Assembly: GCA_963820075.1 (NCBI GenBank)
Contig: CAWFYS010000003.1
Span: 62,001-126,000 of the forward strand
Direction: 5' to 3'
DNA: 64,000 nucleotides
Source: Kumtagia sp963820075
GTDB lineage: Bacteria > Pseudomonadota > Alphaproteobacteria > Rhizobiales > Rhizobiaceae
Part shown: piece after piece, positions 16,879 through 24,549 of the stretch
Layout of the letters: each line of letters starts with the position of its first letter
Numbering within the stretch: position 1 is the first letter of the stretch
Notes under the pieces: model-generated
Database searches by the model: none
What the model saw: only the letters and a program-made list of their open reading frames with translations
What the model was told of the DNA's origin: nothing
Program-made: the position numbers and the translations under genes

Positions 16879-18125
16879 GGATCATCGTCCTTGGCGCAGG
16901 CGTGGTCGGCACGGCCGCTGCCTATTATCTTGCCCGCGACGGCCATGAGGTCACGGTGGTCGAACGCCATGACGCGGCGGCACTTGGCACCAGCTACAGC
17001 AATGCCGGGCTCGTCTCGCCCGGCGACGCGACAGCCTGGGCCTCGCCGGCCGCGCTCAAGACGTTCCTGCAATCGCTCTACAAGCCCGACCTCGGGATAA
17101 AGGTCAGGCTGCGTTTTGATCCGTATTTCATCCGCTGGAGCCTGCGCTTCCTGGCGCAGTGCACCGAGAAGCGCTGCCGGGCCAACACGGACGTGAAGCT
17201 GCGCCTGGCGCTCTATTCGCGCCAGTGCATCAACGAAATCGCGGCCGAGACCGGCATCGACTACGACCAGCGCATGAGCGGGATCATTTATTTCTTCCGC
17301 TCCCAGCAGAGCCTGGACGGCGGCACCAGCAATTTGCGCTATCTTGCCGAGCACGGGCTGAAGATCGAAATCGTCGACCGCGACCGGCTGGTCGAACTCG
17401 AACCGGGGCTTGCCGGCGCGAAGGAAAAAATAGCCGGCGGCGTCTATTCGCCCATGGACCAGACCGGCGATTCAAACCAGTTCACCCGGAAACTCGCCGC
17501 CCATGCGGCCGAGCAGCTCGGCGTGACGTTCCGCTTCGGCACGAATGTCGAGGGTCTGAACATCGAAGGCAACCGCGTGACCGCCGTCAGGACTTCGAAG
17601 GGCCCCGTCGCCGGAGACGCGGTGGTGATCGCGCTCGGCCCTGAAAGCGGTCTGCTGGGGCGCAAATACGGCATCGACCTGCCGGTCTATCCGGTCAAGG
17701 GCTATACCGCGACCCTGCCGCTGGAGGATGCGGGCAAGGGGCCGACAATGGGCGGCGTCGACGAGGACCGGCTGATCGCCTATTCGCGCCTGGGCGACCG
17801 GCTGCGGCTTGCGTCCACCGCCGAGTTTGCCGGCTTCGACCGCAGCCACCGGCCGCAGGATTTTGCCGCCTTGTTCAGCGTGGCGCGCGACCTCTTTCCC
17901 GGCGCTTTCGACGAGCGGAAGGCGGAATTATGGGCCGGACTGCGGCCGATGATGCCGAATTCCGTTCCCGTGATCGGCCGCGCGCGTTTCGACAATCTCT
18001 ATCTGGATACCGGCCACGGCCATGTCGGCTGGACCATGGCGGCCGGATCGGGAAAGTTCCTGGCGGACCAGGTCGCCGGCCGCAAGGCCGAGATCGACCC
18101 GAGGGGGTTGGTGTATGCGTTGTAG
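16875..18125 (+). CDS. FAD-dependent D-amino-acid dehydrogenase (DadA-like)
   Basis: A 416-residue FAD oxidoreductase of the DAO/DadA family, converting a D-amino acid to the 2-oxo acid and ammonia with electrons passed to the respiratory chain. The N-terminal dinucleotide motif is IIVLGAGVVGTAAAYYLARDG with VVERHD at the end of the second strand; the typical DadA blocks GTSYSNAG and, at the C-terminus, LYLDTGHGHVGWTMAAGSGKFLADQVAGR are present. Relatives include D-alanine and D-arginine dehydrogenases (DauA). Adjacency to a racemase and a 2-ketoarginine decarboxylase suggests D-arginine or a close basic amino acid as substrate. Confidence 0.85.
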   Translation: MRIIVLGAGVVGTAAAYYLARDGHEVTVVERHDAAALGTSYSNAGLVSPGDATAWASPAALKTFLQSLYKPDLGIKVRLRFDPYFIRWSLRFLAQCTEKRCRANTDVKLRLALYSRQCINEIAAETGIDYDQRMSGIIYFFRSQQSLDGGTSNLRYLAEHGLKIEIVDRDRLVELEPGLAGAKEKIAGGVYSPMDQTGDSNQFTRKLAAHAAEQLGVTFRFGTNVEGLNIEGNRVTAVRTSKGPVAGDAVVIALGPESGLLGRKYGIDLPVYPVKGYTATLPLEDAGKGPTMGGVDEDRLIAYSRLGDRLRLASTAEFAGFDRSHRPQDFAALFSVARDLFPGAFDERKAELWAGLRPMMPNSVPVIGRARFDNLYLDTGHGHVGWTMAAGSGKFLADQVAGRKAEIDPRGLVYAL

Positions 18126-18152
18126 TGGTTCCACCGAACTGCGGGTATAGCC

Positions 18153-19979
18153 ATGTCCGGACCGCAAGTTACCATCGACCTCGATCGGATCGAGCGCAAT
18201 GCACGCGCGGTCGTGGCGCGCTGCGCCCAGTCCGGCATCAAGGTCTTCGGCGTCACCAAGGGCACTTGCGGCATGCCGCCGGTGGCGCGCGCGATGCTGC
18301 GCGGCGGCGTTGCCGGCATCGCCGAATCACGTTTCGAGAACATAAGGCGGCTGCGCGAGAGCGGCATTTCGGCGCCGATCATGCTGCTGCGCAGCCCACC
18401 GGTGGCGCGCGTGGAGGAGGTGGTGCGCACGGTGGATATCAGCCTGCAGTCCGAACTCGCCACCATCCGCGAATTGTCGCGCATCGCCGAGCGCATGGGC
18501 CGTGTCCACGACATCATCCTGATGATCGATCTGGGCGATCTGCGCGAGGGAATCTGGCCGAGCGACGTGCTGCCGACCGTCGAACAGGTGCTGGAATTGA
18601 AGGGCGTGCGGATCGCGGGCGTCGGCACCAATCTTGGCTGCTTCGGCGCCATCATGCCGACCGAGGACAACCTCGGGCAGCTTGTCGCGCATGCCTACAA
18701 GATCGAGCGGCTGACGGGCATGAGCCTCGATTGGCTGTCGGGCGGCAATTCGTCCTCGTTGCCGCTGCTGCTCGAAGGCCGCATGCCGGAGGGCATCAAC
18801 AATCTTCGCGTCGGCGAGGCAATCATACAGGGCGGGCTGGAAACGTTTCGCGACACGCCGTGGGAGGCGCTCGAACTCGACGCCTGCCGGCTGTCCAGCG
18901 ACGTCATCGAGGTCAAGAAGAAGCCGTCGCGGCCGATCGGGCGGTCCGGCTATGATGCTTTCGGCAATCAGCCGGTCTTCGTCGACGTAGGCGAGCGGCT
19001 GCGCGCCATCGCCAATATCGGCCGGGAGGATGTCTTTCTGGAGGGGCTCGTGCCTCTCGACAAGGACGTGCGCGTGCTCGGCGGGTCGAGCGATCACCTC
19101 CTGCTGGATGTCACCGACGCCGATCCGCCGGTCGCCGTTGGCGATCGCATCTCGTTCCGCATGAATTATGGTGCGATGCTGGGCGCCATGACTTCAGAAT
19201 ATGTCGAAAAAATTCCGATTTACGATGTCGAGGTGGCCGTGAACACCAGAATGGCGCAGATCGTCGCCGATCCCGAGGCCGGCGCGGTTCTGGCAAGGCA
19301 GGATGCGCGCGGGCGGCTGGAAACGATAGGCTATGACGTCGTCGAACTCGGAGACGCCGCGCGGCCGCCGGCCGGGCTGATGTGCCTTGCTGCCGGAGCC
19401 GACCGGCGCATGGCGCTTTCGGCGCTCGCCGCGTCGGTCAAGGCTACGCACTCGCTCGGGTTGATCTGGATCGATTCCAGGGCGGCGCTCGAAGTGCCCG
19501 AACGCGCCGAGGAAGGGATCACCGAACGGTCGGTGCTCGCGCAGGCGCTGGGCCTCATCGAGAAGCCGGGGCCGCTTCAGCCGCAGCTTTCGCCGGAGAA
19601 TGTCGTGCTGGTCGGCCTGCGCGAAGCCACCCCGCGGGAAGCGCAAATCCTGAAGAATTCCCGCGTCACCGCCTTCACCATGACCGACATCGACGCTTCG
19701 GGGATGCGCGATGTGATGCGCGAGGCGCTGCGCATCGCCACGACCGGCACGCGCGGCTTCCATGTCAGCTATTCGCCCTCGGTGACGGAGACGCCGGGCT
19801 GGGCCGAGGGGTCGGGCGGCATCACGGTGCGCGAAACGCATCAGGCGATGGAGGTGATCGCGCTCAATGGCGGGATGATCTCGATGAGCGTATCGGGGCT
19901 GACGCCGGATCTCGATGAGCGGGTGGCCTCCGATGCCATCAGCTTTGTGATGTCGGCTTTCGGAAAGCGGATCCTGTAG
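18153..19979 (+). CDS. Ornithine-racemase-family PLP enzyme fused to a degenerate arginase-like domain
   Basis: A 608-residue two-domain protein. Residues 1-360 match PLP racemases of the ornithine/amino-acid racemase (Orr, YhfX-like) family: IDLDRIERNAR, PLP Lys36 in VFGVTKGTCG, ESRFENIRRLRE and the phosphate-binding SGGNSSSLP. Residues 361-608 align with arginases: LGLIWIDSRAALEVPE (arginase IWIDAHADINTPE), VLVGLREATPREAQILK, AFTMTDID, FHVSYSPSV (arginase VSFDIDALDP) and GGITVRETHQAMEV. The metal ligands are mostly lost: GGDH is GADR, DAHAD is DSRAA, and the DxD of the last motif is SxS. Glu561 in VRETH, the position contacting guanidinium in arginases, is kept. Most likely an arginine/ornithine racemase with a ligand-sensing pseudoarginase domain. 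Confidence 0.78.
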   Translation: MSGPQVTIDLDRIERNARAVVARCAQSGIKVFGVTKGTCGMPPVARAMLRGGVAGIAESRFENIRRLRESGISAPIMLLRSPPVARVEEVVRTVDISLQSELATIRELSRIAERMGRVHDIILMIDLGDLREGIWPSDVLPTVEQVLELKGVRIAGVGTNLGCFGAIMPTEDNLGQLVAHAYKIERLTGMSLDWLSGGNSSSLPLLLEGRMPEGINNLRVGEAIIQGGLETFRDTPWEALELDACRLSSDVIEVKKKPSRPIGRSGYDAFGNQPVFVDVGERLRAIANIGREDVFLEGLVPLDKDVRVLGGSSDHLLLDVTDADPPVAVGDRISFRMNYGAMLGAMTSEYVEKIPIYDVEVAVNTRMAQIVADPEAGAVLARQDARGRLETIGYDVVELGDAARPPAGLMCLAAGADRRMALSALAASVKATHSLGLIWIDSRAALEVPERAEEGITERSVLAQALGLIEKPGPLQPQLSPENVVLVGLREATPREAQILKNSRVTAFTMTDIDASGMRDVMREALRIATTGTRGFHVSYSPSVTETPGWAEGSGGITVRETHQAMEVIALNGGMISMSVSGLTPDLDERVASDAISFVMSAFGKRIL

Positions 19980-20165
19980 GGTGATTCCGGATGACTTCCG
20001 AGCGACGCGACGCCTCCGGCAATGCCGAGGCTTGTCCTGAACAGCCATCCGACGTAAAAGACGCGCCGCGCCGTCCCCTGGCGCTTCGGGCTGCCCAGCA
20101 GCGAAATCTTCGGCCGGCCTCCCAACTCAACCGCTTCCCTGCCAATCCATCCAGACGTGTGAACC

Positions 20166-21065
20166 ATGCCCGAAGCCGACACCACACCCGGACGCGAATC
20201 CGACCGCTTCCTGATTGCCGGCGTGCAGATGCCGGTGCCGATCGCCGGCGGCAATATCGGCGCCATGGCGGCGGAGGTCGAAAAGACCATGGCGATTTTT
20301 CCCGGCGTGGACATGATCGTATTCTCGGAACTGGCGGCGCATGGCCCCCTTCATTCCCGCATGTCCGAGGATCCGGAAGCCGACGAGGCGGTGTTCCAGC
20401 AGCTCGCCGCGCGGCATCGCGTATGGCTGGTGCCGGGCAGCATGTTCGTCAGGCGCAAGGGCAGGATATACAACCATGCCGTGGTCATCGCGCCGGACGG
20501 CACGATTGCCGGCCGCTACGACAAAATGTTTCCGTTCGCCCCTTTCGAAGCGGATGTCGCGGGCGGCACGGAGTTCCTGATATTCGACGTGCCCAAGGTC
20601 GGACGCTTCGGCCTCAGCATCTGCTATGACATCTGGTTTCCGGAAACGACGCGCACGCTGACATCCGCCGGGGTCGAGGTGCTGATCCATCCGGTGCTTA
20701 CGGGCACGACCGACCGGCATGCCGAGATCGCCATCGCGCAGGCGACCGCCGCCATGTTCCAGTGCTATGTGGTCGACGTGAACGGGCTCGATGCCGGCGG
20801 AGTGGGCCACTCCCTGGTCGCCGATCCGAGCGGCCGCATCGTTCACCAGGCGGGCCAGACGCCGGAGATCTTTCCGGTCATGGCGGATCTTGGTCTGGTG
20901 CGCCAGGCGCGCGCCACCGGTGCCAACGGGCTTGGCCAGGTGCTGAAATCATGGCGCGACCGCAGCGCCGATTTCCCGGTCTATCGCGAATCCGGACCCT
21001 CGGCGTATCTCCGGTCGCTCGGTCCGTTGCGGGACATGCCGAAGCGGCGGACATCAGGCGCTTAG
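20166..21065 (+). CDS. Carbon-nitrogen hydrolase (second nitrilase-family amidase)
   Basis: A 299-residue nitrilase-superfamily protein. The triad is Glu in MIVFSELAAHGP, Lys in GRYDKMFPFAPFE and Cys in LSICYDIWFPETTR. It is only distantly like the amidase at 9235-10044, so the two are unlikely to be recent duplicates. It lies 186 bases after the racemase fusion on the same strand; that gap shows no gene or strong hairpin. The C-terminal extension of about 40 residues is basic. Function is probably hydrolysis of an amide within the same pathway; the specific substrate cannot be read from sequence. Confidence 0.8.
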   Translation: MPEADTTPGRESDRFLIAGVQMPVPIAGGNIGAMAAEVEKTMAIFPGVDMIVFSELAAHGPLHSRMSEDPEADEAVFQQLAARHRVWLVPGSMFVRRKGRIYNHAVVIAPDGTIAGRYDKMFPFAPFEADVAGGTEFLIFDVPKVGRFGLSICYDIWFPETTRTLTSAGVEVLIHPVLTGTTDRHAEIAIAQATAAMFQCYVVDVNGLDAGGVGHSLVADPSGRIVHQAGQTPEIFPVMADLGLVRQARATGANGLGQVLKSWRDRSADFPVYRESGPSAYLRSLGPLRDMPKRRTSGA

Positions 21066-21171
21066 CTTTACTATTGTGGCTTGCCGCAATGACCGGCACA
21101 TCGCATATCAATGCCTGACACCCATAACGCGATCGTTGGGTGAACCGGGACCGAAGCTAGTAGTTGACGAT

Positions 21172-21358
21172 ATGAAAAAGCGATCTGAGACGACCCCCGT
21201 CAAGGGTGGGTGGGTTAAGCGTGAAGCTGCTACGGGCCGTTTCATGGAAGTTGTCACGCAAGAGGGGTGTGGCCAAGGCTAACCCGAGAACCCAGTCCAC
21301 AGTCAGGGAAGCTTCGTCCAAGCGCAGTTCTGCGCTGAAGCGCTTGGCAGATCGCTAG
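21172..21358 (+). pseudogene. Antitoxin partner of a Doc-type toxin, frameshifted
   Basis: The frame from 21172 gives MKKRSETTPVKGGWVKREAATGRFMEVV, then stops early after QEGCGQG. Dropping one G from the run at 21264-21267 continues it as GVAKANPRTQSTVREAS...ALKRLADR, ending at TAG 21356-21358. The restored protein of about 61 residues looks like small antitoxins found directly upstream of Doc/Fic toxins. It overlaps the toxin frame by a few bases, the usual arrangement. Either the antitoxin is broken or the G-run is misread. Confidence 0.6.
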
Positions 21359-21731
21359 CCGCCACTACAGGCTGACTCTCGCCGACGCCATCTCGGCCCA
21401 TGATGAAGCTCTGACGTATGGAGGGGCTGAAGGGGTTATCAGCCTGCACCTGATAAAGTCCGCGCTGGCTCGTGCCTATTCAGGCTATCATCGGCCCATT
21501 TTCCAGAAAGCGGCAGCAATTCTTCACAGCATGAGCCGTAATCACGGATTTCTAGACGGCAACAAGCGAACGGCTTGGCTCCTTGTCGAGATATTGATCG
21601 ACCGAAGCGGCTACCGCCTGAATATTCCCGACGATGAGCCCGTTGATGATTTGGTGGTGGCCGTCGCCACTGGGCAGATTGAGTTTGGCGAATTGGCTTT
21701 CTGGTTCAAGGCTAGGCTGGTGAGGCGCTAA
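21351..21731 (+). CDS. Doc/Fic-family toxin without a canonical start codon
   Basis: The frame reads YRLTLADAISAHDEAL, LIKSALARAYSGYHRPIFQKAAAIL and then HGFLDGNKRTAWLL, the Fic/Doc active-site motif (HxFxxGNKR). Doc toxins phosphorylate EF-Tu; other Fic proteins transfer AMP. Protein length of about 120 residues fits Doc. The frame is open from after a TGA at 21336 but has no ATG, GTG or TTG before the conserved N-terminus; the first ATG (21531) is just before the active site, too late for a whole domain. The start would have to be ATC, CTG or another rare codon, or the gene is decaying. Confidence 0.68.
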   Translation: MASRHYRLTLADAISAHDEALTYGGAEGVISLHLIKSALARAYSGYHRPIFQKAAAILHSMSRNHGFLDGNKRTAWLLVEILIDRSGYRLNIPDDEPVDDLVVAVATGQIEFGELAFWFKARLVRR

Positions 21732-21765
21732 CCTGTACGGTCGCGTTGCCGAAGCGTCCACGCGT

Positions 21766-21969
21766 TCACTCCCGGGTACGCTCCAGCTTTTCCCAATCGA
21801 TGCGGTTCCCGTCGAGAATGCCGATATCGCGCTGCAGATATTCCGGCAGCGTGCTTACATCGAGATAAGCGCGCCTTTGCCTCGCGGGTGTCCAGAGCTT
21901 CCTTAGCGTGCCCCACAGCGTGGGTGAGCTACGTCCGGCGGAAGCGAATTTCTCGTGTGCCATGGTCAT
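21766..21969 (-). CDS. DUF1127 (YjiS-like) small basic protein
   Basis: A 67-residue protein ending in the DUF1127 signature: RRAYLDVSTLPEYLQRDIGILDGNRIDW. Short alphaproteobacterial DUF1127 proteins are Arg-rich and in some species bind RNA or affect phosphate and carbon metabolism. The ATG at 21969 is preferred to an upstream TTG at 21978. It is divergent from a GcvA-like LysR gene 117 bases away, a neighbour arrangement common in alphaproteobacteria that suggests regulation by that protein. Confidence 0.8.
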   Translation of the reverse strand: MTMAHEKFASAGRSSPTLWGTLRKLWTPARQRRAYLDVSTLPEYLQRDIGILDGNRIDWEKLERTRE

Positions 21970-22086
21970 GAACGTCAACCTTCTCTATCTTATGGATGTT
22001 GATGCACTGACGAGGAAAATGGGCCGGATTGGCCGGGTTTTCCAATTGAATGTCGATGGTCATCCATAAGGGGAGTTAATGCGTCA

Positions 22087-22992
22087 ATGTCCTTCCAGCT
22101 TCCCCCGCTCGCCGCGATTCGCGCCTTTGAAGCCGCCGCGCGGCACGGCAGCTTCACCAAGGCGGCCGGCGAACTCGGCATGACGCAGGCTGCCGTCAGC
22201 TATCAGATCAAGGTGCTTGAGGACCGGGTCGGCGCGCCGCTCTTCCTGCGCCGACCGCGACAGATCGTGCTGACGGATGTCGGCCAGCGATTGGCGCCGG
22301 CAGTCGCCGACGCGTTCGAACTGCTGAGTACGGCCTATGCCGCTGCCCGCACCGGTGCACGCGGCACGCTGGTCATCAACACGCTCACTACCTTCGCCGG
22401 CAACTGGCTCGCGCGGCGTCTCGGCTCGTTCCAGATCGCGCATCCTTCGCTCGCAGTAAGGCTGGAGACATCGGACCACATCGTGGATTTCGCGCGCGAG
22501 GAAGTGGACATCGGGATACGCTCGGGAGACGGGCATTGGCCGGGACTGGCGGTGCACCGGCTCTTCGGCGCGGATTTCACGCCGATGCTCAGCCCCAAAC
22601 TGCTTGCACACAGCGGCGCCATCGAAACCCCCGCCGACCTGCTCCGCTTGCCGATTCTTGATCCGGGCGATCCGTGGTGGACGCAGTGGTTTGCCGCCGC
22701 GAAGGTTCCCGTCGAGGGCCTCGAATGCCGCCCTGGCGCCAGCTTGGGCGTGCAGACCTATATAGGCAGTGCGGCCGTCGCCGGGCAGGGCGTAGCGATC
22801 CTGACGCCCGCCTTCTTTGCCGAGGAACTGGCCGACGGCCGGTTGGTTCGGCCGTTCGACCTGGTCTGCGACGACGGACACGCATATTGGCTCGTCTATC
22901 CCGAAGCGCGGCGGAACGCGCCGAAGATCGCTGCCTTTCGCGACTGGATCCTCGCCGAACTCGCGACCGCCAAGGGTAAGCAGGACGCTTGA
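22087..22992 (+). CDS. LysR-type transcriptional regulator (GcvA-like)
   Basis: A 301-residue LysR regulator. Residues 6-65 form the winged helix-turn-helix (LAAIRAFEAAARHGSFTKAAGELGMTQAAVSYQIKVLEDRVGAPLF), with the PxxAIRAFEAAARH opening typical of the GcvA subgroup. The effector domain covers about residues 90-290. It is divergent from the DUF1127 gene, so it probably controls that gene and itself from the intervening 117 bases. Its ligand is not known. Confidence 0.88.
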   Translation: MSFQLPPLAAIRAFEAAARHGSFTKAAGELGMTQAAVSYQIKVLEDRVGAPLFLRRPRQIVLTDVGQRLAPAVADAFELLSTAYAAARTGARGTLVINTLTTFAGNWLARRLGSFQIAHPSLAVRLETSDHIVDFAREEVDIGIRSGDGHWPGLAVHRLFGADFTPMLSPKLLAHSGAIETPADLLRLPILDPGDPWWTQWFAAAKVPVEGLECRPGASLGVQTYIGSAAVAGQGVAILTPAFFAEELADGRLVRPFDLVCDDGHAYWLVYPEARRNAPKIAAFRDWILAELATAKGKQDA

Positions 22993-23077
22993 AACAAAAG
23001 GTTCGTGATGGAGGCAATGTTCGCGGAGATGGCGTTGGACAGCTTCGCTGGCCTCGGGCAAGATGGCATCGCCTGTG

Positions 23078-23166
23078 CTGGCTCGGAAAAGTGTCCCACG
23101 GCTTTCCGACAGAACCTGCGATAACAAAAAGCCCAGCAGGCGAAGCCACGCAAGCCTGCTTGGACA
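23078..23166 (+). repeat. Dispersed repeat, family B copy 1
   Basis: The unit begins GGAAAAGTGTCCCACGGCTTTCCGACAGAA and ends GGCGAAGCCACGCAAGCCTGCTT. Related copies lie at 38477-38582, 42051-42145 (inverted) and 45863-45967. This copy is the most diverged and ends a dozen bases before the start of the next gene, so it may supply part of its leader. Confidence 0.8.
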
Positions 23167-23177
23167 AGGAGGGCGCC

Positions 23178-23579
23178 GTGAGCCTTGATGAGCAAACAGT
23201 CAGGCGGATCTTTGCCGGTCTGGAACACGGCGATGGCGATGCTTTCTTCAGCCATGTCGCCGACGATGTCGACTGGACGGTGATGGGTACTCATCCGCTT
23301 GCCGGTCACTACACCTCCAAGGCCGCTTTCAGGGCGGGTACATTCAGCAAGCTTGGCAAGGTCTTGACTGACGGCGCGCAACTGCGTGTGACCCACGCAT
23401 TTGTGGCTGGCAGCGTGGCGGTGGTCGAACTGGAATCGGGCGCAACGGCGCGAAACGGCATGCGCTTCGACAACCACTATTGCTGGGTCGTTCGCTTCGA
23501 CGGCGAGACGATCATTGAGGTCCGGGCCTATCTCGATTCCGCGCTGGTTGCCGAATTGTTCAGACAGAATCCGATTTGA
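23178..23579 (+). CDS. NTF2-like (SnoaL/ketosteroid-isomerase-related) protein
   Basis: A 133-residue single-domain protein: EQTVRRIFAGLEHGDGDAFFSHVADDVDWTVMGTHPLAGHYTSKAAF, then a strand region ending with FDNHYCWVVRFDGETIIEVRAYLDSALVAELF, the usual SnoaL-like pattern. The start GTG at 23178 follows AAGGAGGGC. Members of this family are often detoxification or stress proteins of unknown substrate. It is convergent with the acetyltransferase gene and separated from it by a strong hairpin. Confidence 0.75.
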   Translation: MSLDEQTVRRIFAGLEHGDGDAFFSHVADDVDWTVMGTHPLAGHYTSKAAFRAGTFSKLGKVLTDGAQLRVTHAFVAGSVAVVELESGATARNGMRFDNHYCWVVRFDGETIIEVRAYLDSALVAELFRQNPI

Positions 23580-23657
23580 ACACAGGACTCCGAAGCCGGA
23601 TTGATGGGACGGCCATGCGATCCCGTCTCTGGCCTGCGAAGTAACGCCAATGGCTGA

Positions 23658-23700
23658 AGTTTCACCGTCTGGCACGTATACCGCACCAGACGGTGAAACT
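23658..23700. repeat. Perfect 15-bp inverted repeat between convergent genes
   Basis: Arms AGTTTCACCGTCTGG (23658-23672) and CCAGACGGTGAAACT (23686-23700) are exactly complementary, with a 13-base loop. There is no run of T on either side, so it is not a typical Rho-independent terminator; it may still block read-through from both genes, or be a protein-binding site. Confidence 0.7.
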
Positions 23701-23747
23701 GCATAGGCCTTGGTATCAGGCGGCGGGCGCGGCAATCCTGACGAACC

Positions 23748-24455
23748 TCACGCCGCCCGCATGAGGCGTTCCGGCCTTTTCCTCCCGGCCGGACGCAGAA
23801 CGCCCTTGGCATTGTCCAGCGCGCCGCCGACAAGTTCCAAAGCGAGGAAGCGGTGCCGCTCATACGGTCCCGGCATGGCCAGCGAGCCGGTCTTGCCCGC
23901 CGAGAAACCGAAGCGCTGATAGTAGGGCGCGTCGCCAACCAGCAGGATCGCCTTGTGTCCGAGCCGCTTCGCCTCGGCTATGGCATGGCGAATCAGCGCG
24001 GAGCCGATGCCGGCGCTCTTCAACTCCGGATCGACCGCCAGCGGGCCGAGCAGAAGCATTCCGCATCCTGCCCCCTCGCAAGGCTGGTGGCGCCCGGAAG
24101 AGATGGTTTTTCCGAACGCTACGTCCCACAGCCTGACGGTGCCGACGACGCGGCCGGCGCCGTCCCTGGCAATGAATGCCAGCCCCTCGGACGGCATTCT
24201 GCCGCGCCGCAGTTTCTCCGACGATTTGCGCCGGCGTCCCGGTCCCATGGCGCGGTCGAGCAGCGCTTCGCGCGCCGATCTGTCCGCCGGCTGCTCGGCG
24301 ATGATGGCGAACACGGGCGATGCGCCTTCTCCCAGGTTGAAAGAGGAAGTCGCAAGCATCGTTGGCCAGGTCTCTCCGGAGCGGAGAAACTGGCCCGAAG
24401 ATGCAGACGGGAAGTCGGTGCCGGCGGCCGGCGGCAGGGTCATCAGGAAGTCCAT
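23748..24455 (-). CDS. GNAT family N-acetyltransferase
   Basis: A 235-residue protein with one GNAT domain (about residues 48-200): FAIIAEQPADRSAREALLDRAMG, GRVVGTVRLWDV, then the acetyl-CoA site LLLGPLAVDPELKSAGIGSALIRHAIAEAKRLGHKAILLVGD and YYQRFGFSA. This resembles the YhbS-type group. The ATG at 24455 was chosen because AAGGA lies nine bases upstream; an in-frame start at 24512 is possible. The substrate is unknown. Confidence 0.82.
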   Translation of the reverse strand: MDFLMTLPPAAGTDFPSASSGQFLRSGETWPTMLATSSFNLGEGASPVFAIIAEQPADRSAREALLDRAMGPGRRRKSSEKLRRGRMPSEGLAFIARDGAGRVVGTVRLWDVAFGKTISSGRHQPCEGAGCGMLLLGPLAVDPELKSAGIGSALIRHAIAEAKRLGHKAILLVGDAPYYQRFGFSAGKTGSLAMPGPYERHRFLALELVGGALDNAKGVLRPAGRKRPERLMRAA

Positions 24456-24549
24456 TGTCCACGATCCTTCACAAGCGGAGGTCTGTTCCACGAGCGAGCC
24501 CGCCGCCGGCACATGTACCGGCGGCGGGACGATCCGACGGCGCGAGCCG

